Assembly: GCA_025935735.1 (NCBI GenBank)
Contig: JAICUS010000136.1
Span: 1 to 11,750 of the forward strand
Reading direction: 5' to 3'
Length of the DNA: 11,750 nt
Origin: Solirubrobacteraceae bacterium
GTDB lineage: Bacteria > Actinomycetota > Thermoleophilia > Solirubrobacterales > Solirubrobacteraceae
Made by a program: the position numbers and the translations under genes
In this document: piece by piece, positions 5,317-10,760 of the stretch
Layout of the letters: the number at the start of each line of letters is the position of its first letter
How positions within the stretch are numbered: position 1 is the stretch's first letter
Notes under the pieces: model-generated
The model's database searches: none
What the model saw: only the letters and a program-made list of their open reading frames with translations
What the model was told of the DNA's origin: nothing

Positions 5317-6222
5317 ATGGCCGCGCCGCGGCGCAACATCGAGCTCAAGGCGTTCGACCCCGACCCGGAGCGCTCGCTGGCCGTCGTGCTGGGCCTCGGC
5401 GCGCGCGACCGCGGGGTCATCCGCCAGCGCGACACCTACTTCCGCGTCAACTCCGGGCGACTGAAGCTGCGCGAGGAGGAGCCCGGCGGCGCCACGCTCG
5501 TCCAGTACGACCGCGTCGACGCCGACGAGGCGCGCGAGAGCCGCTACCGGCTGATCCCCGTCGACGACGCGGGCGAGCTGTGCCGGGCTCTGGAGGCCTC
5601 GCTCGGGATCCTGGCGATCGTCGAGAAGGAGCGCCACCTGCTGCTGTGGCAGAACGTGCGCATCCACCTCGACCGGGTCGACGGGCTGGGCGACTTCCTC
5701 GAGCTCGAGGGCGTGGCCACGGCGGACTCCGACCTCGCGGAGGAGCTCGACCGGGTGGCCCGGCTGACCGAGGCGCTCGACCTCGTGCCCGAGCGGATGC
5801 TGCGCAACTCCTACTCCGACCAGGTCGTCGGCTCGGACGCGCTCGTCGACGCCGCGCGGGCGGTGATGGAGCGCGCCCACGCGCCCTACTCGAAGTTCCG
5901 CGTGGGCGCCGCGTTGCGGGCCGACGACGGCTCCATCCACGTCGGCGCCAACGTGGAGAACGCCGCGTATCCGCAGGGCCAGTGCGCGGAGGCGAGCGCG
6001 ATCGGCGCGCTGATCGCGGCGGGCCGCTCGCGGATCACCGAGGCGGCGGTGATCTCGGACGGCCAGGCGCCCTGCGTGCCCTGCGGCGGCTGCCGGCAGC
6101 GGCTGCGGGAGTTCATGGAGCCCAACGCCGAGATCCACCTGTGCTCGATCTCCGGCGCCCGGGAGACCGCCACGCTGGCCGCGCTGCTGCCCCGCTCCTT
6201 CGGGCCGGAGTTCCTGGCTTGA
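5317..6222 (+). CDS. CYTH domain fused to cytidine deaminase
   Basis: This single 301-residue frame joins two enzyme-like domains. Residues 1 to about 160 form a CYTH (CyaB/thiamine triphosphatase-like) tunnel domain: NIELK (7-11), RDTYF (38-42), GRLKLREE (48-55), QYDR (63-66), RYRL (76-79), VEKER (102-106), RIHLD (115-119) and LGDFLELE (124-131). CYTH enzymes act on triphosphates with divalent metals. The first Glu of the usual ExExK signature is Asn7 here, a variant I associate with annotated class IV adenylate cyclase-like proteins. Residues of about 172-301 form cytidine deaminase: YSKFRVGAAL (191-200), NVENAAY (212-218), Zn ligand Cys223 with catalytic Glu225 in CAEA, and Zn ligands Cys253 and Cys256 in PCVPCGGC. 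This half should convert cytidine and deoxycytidine to uridine forms. An internal Met161 (5797) could start the deaminase alone. The stop overlaps the next gene's TTG. Confidence 0.9.
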   Translation: MAAPRRNIELKAFDPDPERSLAVVLGLGARDRGVIRQRDTYFRVNSGRLKLREEEPGGATLVQYDRVDADEARESRYRLIPVDDAGELCRALEASLGILAIVEKERHLLLWQNVRIHLDRVDGLGDFLELEGVATADSDLAEELDRVARLTEALDLVPERMLRNSYSDQVVGSDALVDAARAVMERAHAPYSKFRVGAALRADDGSIHVGANVENAAYPQGQCAEASAIGALIAAGRSRITEAAVISDGQAPCVPCGGCRQRLREFMEPNAEIHLCSISGARETATLAALLPRSFGPEFLA

Positions 6223-7022
6223 CCGCGGCGGAGACGCTGCGGGCCGCGGGGGCGGAGCCGCGGCTGGGAATCGTGCTCGGCTCCGGGCTGGGCGGGCTGA
6301 TCGACGCGCTGACCGACCGCACCGCCGTTCCCTACGGCGACCTCGAGGGGTTCCCGCCGCCGGGCGTGGCCGGCCACCAGGGCCAGGTGGTGCTCGGCCG
6401 CCTCGCCGGTCTGCCGGTGGCCTGCCTGGCCGGGCGCAAGCACGTCTACGAGGGCGACGCCACGGCCATGCGCGTCCCCGTGCGCACGATCAAGGCGCTC
6501 GGCGCCGAGGCGATCCTGGTCACCAACGCCGCCGGCTCGCTGCGCGCCGACGTCGGCCCCGGCCGGCTGATGGCCATCTCCGACCACATCAACCTGCTCG
6601 GCGTCAACCCGCTCACCGGCCCCAACGACGACGCCGTCGGCCCGCGCTTCCCGTCCATGCGCGACGCCTACGACCCGGCGCTGCGCGCGCGGCTGCAGAC
6701 GGCGGCGGGCGCGCTCGGCCTCGACCTCCCCGAGGGCGTCTATCTCGCCACGGCCGGCCCCAGCTTCGAGACGCCCGCCGAGATCCGCGCGTTCCGCACG
6801 CTCGGCGCCGACGCCGTCGGCATGTCCACCGTCCCCGAGGTCATCCTCGCCCGCCACGCCGGCCTGAAGGTGGTGGCGATCTCGGCGATCACGAACCTCG
6901 CGGAGGGCATGGGCGGCGAGGAGCTCTCGCACGAGCAGACGCTGCGCAACGCCGAGGTCGCCGCGCGCGACCTCACCCGCCTGATCACCCGCTTCGCCGA
7001 GGACTTCGATGCTGCCGAATGA
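6219..7022 (+). CDS. Purine nucleoside phosphorylase, trimeric type
   Basis: This enzyme cleaves inosine, guanosine and their deoxy forms with phosphate to the base and (deoxy)ribose 1-phosphate. The 267 residues match the low-molecular-mass trimeric family. Visible motifs are GSGLG at 21-25 (phosphate site), GRKHVYEG at 72-79, TNAAGSL at 102-108, GPSFETPAEIR at 180-190 with the base-contacting Glu184, GMSTVPE at 201-207 and Asn226 in ITNLA. The MSTVPE form and Asn226 fit 6-oxopurine phosphorylase rather than methylthioadenosine phosphorylase. The start is inferred as TTG at 6219: it overlaps the upstream TGA as TTGA, has CCGGAG 8 nt before it, and directly precedes the family's N-terminal helix; the frame upstream reads through unrelated Arg-rich sequence. 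The 3' end overlaps the next gene by 14 bp, so translation is probably coupled throughout. Confidence 0.93.
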   Translation: MTAAETLRAAGAEPRLGIVLGSGLGGLIDALTDRTAVPYGDLEGFPPPGVAGHQGQVVLGRLAGLPVACLAGRKHVYEGDATAMRVPVRTIKALGAEAILVTNAAGSLRADVGPGRLMAISDHINLLGVNPLTGPNDDAVGPRFPSMRDAYDPALRARLQTAAGALGLDLPEGVYLATAGPSFETPAEIRAFRTLGADAVGMSTVPEVILARHAGLKVVAISAITNLAEGMGGEELSHEQTLRNAEVAARDLTRLITRFAEDFDAAE

Positions 7023-8313
7023 GGTGATCCGCCGCAAGCGCGACGGGCACGCGCTGACCGGGCAGGAGGTCGCGTTCCTGGTGCAGGGGATCACGGACGG
7101 CGGGCTGTCCGACGCGCAGGTCGGGGCGCTGGCCATGGCGATCTTCCTGCGCGGGGTGGAGGCCTCCGAGCGCGTCGCGCTGACGACGGCGATGCGCGAC
7201 TCCGGCACGGTCCTCGCGTGGGACCTCGACCGGCCGGTGCTCGACAAGCACTCCACCGGCGGCGTGGGCGACAAGGTGTCGCTGATGCTCGCGCCGGTCC
7301 TCGCGGCCTGCGGCGCGGCGGTGCCGATGATCTCCGGCCGCGGCCTCGGCCACACCGGCGGGACGCTGGACAAGCTCGACTCGATCCCCGGCTATGCCTC
7401 CACGCCCTCCACGGAGGTCATCCGCCGCGTCGTGCGCGAGGCGGGCTGCGCGATCGTCGGCCAGACCGCCGACCTGGCGCCCGCCGACCGCCGCCTTTAC
7501 GCGGTGCGCGACGCCACCGGCACGGTCGAGTCGATCCCGCTGATCGTCGCCTCGATCCTCTCCAAGAAGCTGGCCGAGGGGCTGGACGCGCTCGTGATGG
7601 ACGTGAAGACCGGCTCGGGAGCGTTCATGGCCGCGCACGAGGACGCGCGGGAGCTGGCGCGGGCGCTCGTCGAGGTGGCCGGCGGCGCCGGGCTGCCCAC
7701 CACCGCCCTGATCACCGACATGGACCAGGTGCTGGGCACCACCGCGGGCAACGCGCTGGAGGTGCGCGAGGCGATCGACTACCTCACCGGCGCCTCCCGC
7801 GACCCGCGCCTGCACGAGGTCACGGTCGCGCTCGCCGCGGCGGCGCTGCACGCCGGCGGGCTGGCCCCCGACGAGGACGCGGCCCGCGCCGCCGCCGAGC
7901 GGTCCCTCGAAGACGGCGCCGCCGCCGAGCGCTTCGCGGCCATGGTGCACGCCCTCGGCGGCCCCGGCGACCTGCTCGACGCGCCCGGCGAGCACCTCGC
8001 CGCCGCCTCGGTCACCCGCCCGGCCACGCCGGAGCGCCCGGGCTGCGTGACCGGCATGGACTGCCGCGCGGTCGGCCTCGTGGTCACCGGCCTGGGCGGC
8101 AACCGCCGCCGCGAGGACGACCAGATCGACCACGCCGTCGGCCTCAGCCAGATCGCGCCCGTCGGCGCCGAGGTCGGCCCGGACCGCCCGCTCGCCGTCG
8201 TCCACGCCCGCGGCGACGCCAGCGCCGAAGAAGCCGTCGCGGCCCTGCGCGCGGCGGTCACCGTCGGCCCGCAGGCGCCCGAGCCCCGCCCGGTCCTGCT
8301 CGGCCGAGTCTGA
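7009..8313 (+). CDS. deoA: Thymidine / pyrimidine-nucleoside phosphorylase
   Basis: This enzyme phosphorolyses thymidine, deoxyuridine and, in the broader Pdp subtype, uridine to the base and (deoxy)ribose 1-phosphate. The 434 residues are full length. The phosphate-binding stretch DKHSTGGVGDKVSL occupies 79-92, and the family signature SGRGLGHTGGTLDKLDSI occupies 109-126. Base-site residues fall in YAVRDATG (Arg167) and ASILSKK (Ser182, Lys186). The C-terminal alpha/beta domain is intact to the end. Sequence alone does not separate DeoA from Pdp specificity. ATG 7009 lies inside the end of the phosphorylase gene upstream, with GAGG 6 nt before it. It is the last gene of the operon; a REP-like palindrome that could end transcription begins two bases past the stop. 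The uracil and thymine it releases link it to upp and to the deaminase upstream. Confidence 0.95.
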   Translation: MLPNEVIRRKRDGHALTGQEVAFLVQGITDGGLSDAQVGALAMAIFLRGVEASERVALTTAMRDSGTVLAWDLDRPVLDKHSTGGVGDKVSLMLAPVLAACGAAVPMISGRGLGHTGGTLDKLDSIPGYASTPSTEVIRRVVREAGCAIVGQTADLAPADRRLYAVRDATGTVESIPLIVASILSKKLAEGLDALVMDVKTGSGAFMAAHEDARELARALVEVAGGAGLPTTALITDMDQVLGTTAGNALEVREAIDYLTGASRDPRLHEVTVALAAAALHAGGLAPDEDAARAAAERSLEDGAAAERFAAMVHALGGPGDLLDAPGEHLAAASVTRPATPERPGCVTGMDCRAVGLVVTGLGGNRRREDDQIDHAVGLSQIAPVGAEVGPDRPLAVVHARGDASAEEAVAALRAAVTVGPQAPEPRPVLLGRV

Positions 8314-8314
8314 A

Positions 8315-8337
8315 CCTAAAGGGGACTGTCCCCTTTA
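8315..8337. repeat. REP-like palindrome, copy 1
   Basis: CC is followed by the arm TAAAGGGGAC, a central T and the exact reverse-complement arm, a perfect 21-nt palindrome at 8317-8337. The whole 23-nt unit recurs identically at 8381-8403. It lies just past the deoA stop. With A-rich and U-rich flanks and a 9-bp stem it could also work as an intrinsic terminator in either direction. The look is that of an interspersed REP element. Confidence 0.75.
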
Positions 8338-8353
8338 TCTTGCGGCTCGCGTG

Positions 8354-8377
8354 GAATCGCCCGCTGAGCGGGGATTC
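8354..8377. repeat. Imperfect inverted repeat between the REP-like copies
   Basis: GAATC, a bulged G, CCCGCT, a single G, then AGCGGG and GATTC: 11 pairable positions with one bulge, followed by TTT. It is centred between the two identical palindromes, so the region holds three hairpins in a row. This is the mosaic layout seen in REP pairs (BIME/REPIN). Confidence 0.55.
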
Positions 8378-8380
8378 TTT

Positions 8381-8405
8381 CCTAAAGGGGACTGTCCCCT
8401 TTAGG
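8381..8405. repeat. REP-like palindrome, copy 2
   Basis: Arm CCTAAAGGGGAC, central T and the exact complementary arm make a perfect 25-nt palindrome, 66 bp downstream of copy 1. Both copies have T at the centre on the plus strand, so they are direct repeats. Its TTA at 8401-8403 is the TAA stop of the small minus-strand ORF. Confidence 0.75.
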
Positions 8406-8592
8406 CGGAGCCGGGGAGGCGCTGGACGGCCTCCGCGACGATCCGGCCCTCGCCGCGCGAGGAGAGCAGGACGACCTCGACCTCGTGGCCGCTGACGTGG
8501 ACGCCGGCCGCGCACATCATCGCGATGGTGCGGTCAGGGAAGGCCCACGCGCTGCCGCTGTCGCAATCGACCACCTGATAGGTCTGCTCCAC
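8401..8592 (-). CDS. Small hypothetical protein
   Basis: This is a predicted 63-residue soluble protein without a membrane segment or a family that I recognise. It has a hydrophobic and Cys-containing middle (AMMCAAGVHVSGHEVEVVLL) and could form a small beta-rich fold. GTG 8592 is chosen over the TTG at 8601, because a TAGATT box ends 7 nt before the GTG, the same arrangement as at several other starts here, and because the TTG overlaps that box. It is divergent from the adenosine deaminase gene with a 64-bp gap. Its stop codon lies inside the second REP-like palindrome, so the present C-terminus may have been set by that insertion. Codon bias fits the genome, but GC-rich DNA gives many false short frames, so confidence is moderate. 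Confidence 0.5.
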   Translation of the reverse strand: MEQTYQVVDCDSGSAWAFPDRTIAMMCAAGVHVSGHEVEVVLLSSRGEGRIVAEAVQRLPGSA

Positions 8593-8599
8593 GGGCGGC

Positions 8600-8605
8600 A
8601 ATCTA
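8600..8605 (-). promoter_or_regulatory. -10-like box (TAGATT) before the small ORF
   Basis: On the minus strand TAGATT ends 7 nt before GTG 8592. It is the main support for this small gene and its start. No -35 is evident. Confidence 0.35.
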
Positions 8606-8640
8606 CAAGCGCCGTGAGCGCTTCACAGGCACCATTGGTC

Positions 8641-8646
8641 TAGGGT
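8641..8646 (+). promoter_or_regulatory. -10-like box (TAGGGT) before add
   Basis: TAGGGT ends 10 nt before ATG 8657. The flank CGCG is shared with the box before the CYTH-cytidine deaminase gene. There is no Shine-Dalgarno sequence, so translation would begin with almost no leader. Confidence 0.4.
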
Positions 8647-8656
8647 CGCGGCCGAC

Positions 8657-9649
8657 ATGGGTCTGCCGCTGGCCGAGCTGCACGTCCACCTGGAGGGCAC
8701 GGCGCCGCCCGAGCTGATCCGCCGGCTGGCGACGCGCAACGGCCTCCGCGTCCCCGAGGGCGTGTTCGCCGCGCCCGACCGCTTCGCCTGGGTCGACTTC
8801 CTCGACTTCCTGCGCACCTACGACCTGGCCGCGAGCGTCGTTCGCACCGCGCAGGACTACCGCGACGTCACCTACGAGTACCTGGTCGGCTGCGCGCGGC
8901 AGGGCGCGCTCTACGTCGAGCTGCTCGCCTCGCCCGACCACGCCGCCTCGGTCGGCCTCACCGACGAGGAGCACTTCGGCGGCATCGCCCAGGGCATCGA
9001 CGACGCCCGCGCGGACACCGGCATCGAGGCGCGCATCCTCGCCGTGGCCATCCGCAACTTCGGCGTCGAGGCGGCCGAGGCGATCGCCCGCAACCTCGAA
9101 GACGACCGCCACCCCTACGTCGTCGGCTTCAACCTGGCGGGCGACGAGGCCGGTTACCCCCCCGCGCAGTTCGCTCGCGCCTACGAGATCGCGGCCGGCT
9201 CCGGGCTCGGCTGCACCGTCCACGCCGGCGAGCACGCCGGGGCCGCGTCGGTGCGCGAGGCCCTCACGCTCCCGGTCACCCGGATCTCCCACGGCGTCCG
9301 CGCCACCGAGGATCCGGAGCTGGTCCGCGAGCTGGCCGACCGGGGGATCGTCCTGGAGGCCTGCCCCACCTCCAACGTGGCCACCGGCGTGTACAAGGGG
9401 TACGAAACTCACCCACTGAGGGATCTTTACGAAGCCGGTGTGAAGGTGACGTTGGGTTCTGACGACCCCCCCTATTTCGGCGCTAGCATCGGCGGCGAGT
9501 ATGCCGTGGCGCGCGAGCGCCTCGGCTTTGAGGAGGGTGAACTGAGGTCGATCACGCGGACCGCCATCCAGGCGTCCTTTGCGGACGATGCGCTCAAGCG
9601 CGCCCTGCTCAAACGATTGACCCCCATGGCCGACCGTTCGAGCGAATAG
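8657..9649 (+). CDS. add: Adenosine deaminase
   Basis: This metal-dependent amidohydrolase converts adenosine and deoxyadenosine to inosine forms, which the purine nucleoside phosphorylase encoded upstream can cleave. The 330 residues are full length. Metal and active-site residues are visible: His9 and His11 in ELHVHLEG, the GFNLAGDE stretch (157-164), His189 and Glu192 in TVHAGE, His212 in ISHGV, and Asp269-Asp270 in LGSDDPPYF. The HLEGT and SDDPPYF forms also occur in adenine deaminases, so adenine cannot be fully excluded, but LAGDE favours adenosine. ATG 8657 begins the family N-terminus. Codon use changes sharply: about 6 of the first 249 codons end in A or T, against about 21 of the last 81 (by hand count), starting near 9404. 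The stop TAG forms part of a TAGGCT box. Confidence 0.93.
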   Translation: MGLPLAELHVHLEGTAPPELIRRLATRNGLRVPEGVFAAPDRFAWVDFLDFLRTYDLAASVVRTAQDYRDVTYEYLVGCARQGALYVELLASPDHAASVGLTDEEHFGGIAQGIDDARADTGIEARILAVAIRNFGVEAAEAIARNLEDDRHPYVVGFNLAGDEAGYPPAQFARAYEIAAGSGLGCTVHAGEHAGAASVREALTLPVTRISHGVRATEDPELVRELADRGIVLEACPTSNVATGVYKGYETHPLRDLYEAGVKVTLGSDDPPYFGASIGGEYAVARERLGFEEGELRSITRTAIQASFADDALKRALLKRLTPMADRSSE

Positions 9650-9652
9650 GCT
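9647..9652 (+). promoter_or_regulatory. -10-like box (TAGGCT) before the nucleoside transporter genes
   Basis: TAGGCT overlaps the add stop codon and is the hexamer also seen before tetR. It would give a leader of about 30 nt with a good Shine-Dalgarno site. The only TTGACC nearby (9617-9622) is 24 nt away, too far for a standard -35, so support is limited. Confidence 0.3.
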
Positions 9653-9676
9653 CGCACCCGGTCGCGTCCCACTAGA

Positions 9677-9683
9677 GAAGGAG
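9677..9683 (+). promoter_or_regulatory. Ribosome binding site (GAAGGAG) of the BMP lipoprotein gene
   Basis: A strong GAAGGAG lies 8 nt before GTG 9692 and fixes that start. It contrasts with the leaderless-looking starts of most neighbouring genes, as fits a highly expressed binding protein. Confidence 0.75.
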
Positions 9684-9691
9684 TCCCGGCA

Positions 9692-10744
9692 GTGCGCCGA
9701 CCTCTTCGTTTCATCCTTCCGGTCCTCGCCGCGGCCGCCCTAGTCGCGGCCGGGTGCGGCTCCGACAACAACTCGGGCTCCAGCGGCTCGAGCGGCGGCT
9801 CGGGCTCGAGCAAGAGCACCCCGGCCGCCAAGAAGATCAAGGTCGGGCTGGTGACCGACATCGGCGGCCTCAACGACCGCTCGTTCAACCAGCTCGCCAA
9901 CCAGGGCCTCGAGCAGTCCGAGCAGACCCTGGGCATCCAGGGCCGCGTGCTGCCGTCGCACGCCAACAGCGACTACATCCCGAACCTGTCGAGCCTGGCC
10001 CAGCAGCACTATGACCTGGTGATCGGGGTCGGCTTCCTGATGGCCGACGCCATGGCCACGGTGGCCAAGAAGTTCCCGAACACGAAGTTCGCGATCATCG
10101 ACGTCGACGCGACCACGCTGAAGGGCAAGCCGACCAACGTGCAGGGCCTGCTGTTCAAGGAGCAGGAGGCGGGCTACCTCGCCGGCTACATGGCGGGCCT
10201 GTACATGAAGGACCAGGGCTCCGGCGGCACGATCAGCTCGGTCGGCGGCCAGAAGATCCCGCCGGTCGACCACTACATCGCCGGCTACCAGGCGGGCGCG
10301 AAGGCGGCCGACCCGGGCATCAAGACCCTCAACGGCTACTCCCAGGACTTCGTCGACCAGGCGAAGTGCAAGGAGATCGCCCTCAACCAGATCCAGCAGG
10401 GCTCCAAGGTCGTCTTCCAGGTGGCCGGCCAGTGCGGCCTCGGCGCGCTCGACGCGGCCAAGGAGAAGGGCGCCCAGGGCATCGGCGTCGACGCCGACCA
10501 GGCCTATCTCGGCAGCCACATCCTCACGTCGGCCGAGAAGAAGGTCGACGTCGCGGTGGAGACCGCGATCAAGAACGCCCAGTCCGGCCACTTCCAGGGC
10601 GGCGACACCACGTTCGACCTCAAGAACGGCGGGGTCGGCATCGGCAAGACCAACTCGAACGGGGCCAAGTACCAGGACCAGGTCGACCAGGTCAAGCAGA
10701 AGATCATCTCCGGCCAGATCACCGTCCCGGACACGGTCAAGTAG
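9692..10744 (+). CDS. BMP-family nucleoside-binding lipoprotein of an ABC importer
   Basis: This is the extracellular substrate-binding component of a nucleoside importer of the BmpA/PnrA/TmpC family. The 350-residue precursor begins with a lipoprotein signal (RRPLRFILPVLAAAALVAAGC) whose lipidated Cys is residue 22. A Ser/Gly-rich flexible tether follows to about residue 41. The binding domain opens with the family hallmark VGLVTDIGGLNDRSFNQLA (51-69). Later family features include the stretch after residue 110 (VIGVGFLMADAMATVAKKFP) and a long GYLAGYMAGL helix. The GTG start has a strong Shine-Dalgarno site. Its first codons are unusually A/T-ending, continuing the low-GC3 patch at the end of add. 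The matching ATPase begins 16 bp downstream. Next to adenosine deaminase and nucleoside phosphorylases, purine or mixed nucleosides are the likely cargo; that specificity is inferred. Confidence 0.93.
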   Translation: MRRPLRFILPVLAAAALVAAGCGSDNNSGSSGSSGGSGSSKSTPAAKKIKVGLVTDIGGLNDRSFNQLANQGLEQSEQTLGIQGRVLPSHANSDYIPNLSSLAQQHYDLVIGVGFLMADAMATVAKKFPNTKFAIIDVDATTLKGKPTNVQGLLFKEQEAGYLAGYMAGLYMKDQGSGGTISSVGGQKIPPVDHYIAGYQAGAKAADPGIKTLNGYSQDFVDQAKCKEIALNQIQQGSKVVFQVAGQCGLGALDAAKEKGAQGIGVDADQAYLGSHILTSAEKKVDVAVETAIKNAQSGHFQGGDTTFDLKNGGVGIGKTNSNGAKYQDQVDQVKQKIISGQITVPDTVK

Positions 10745-10745
10745 G

Positions 10746-10759
10746 GGTGGACGACCACC
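10746..10759 (+). other. Small hairpin in the gap between binding protein and ATPase genes
   Basis: GGTGG, loop ACGA, CCACC: a perfect 5-bp stem filling the 16-bp gap. It includes the only purine-rich stretch that could bind ribosomes before GTG 10761. It could lower ATPase translation relative to the binding protein, a common need in such operons, but it may be chance. Confidence 0.25.
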
Positions 10760-10760
10760 A

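Noticed and set aside
5220..6218. Upstream extension of the purine nucleoside phosphorylase frame
   Set aside because: The frame is open far upstream, but its translation there is Arg-rich shadow of the CYTH-deaminase gene; family similarity begins at TTG 6219.
5886..7373. 495-codon minus-strand frame opposite the phosphorylase genes
   Set aside because: No recognisable domain, and it lies antisense to two well-supported enzymes.
9155..9161. Runs of about seven C in add (also near 9467) as possible phase-variation tracts
   Set aside because: They encode conserved Pro pairs in frame (GYPP and DDPPYF) and are short; ordinary in DNA this GC-rich.
9617..9652. TTGACC plus TAGGCT as a full promoter for the transporter genes
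   Set aside because: The spacing is 24 nt, well outside the 16-18 nt range, so only the -10-like box is kept, at low confidence.
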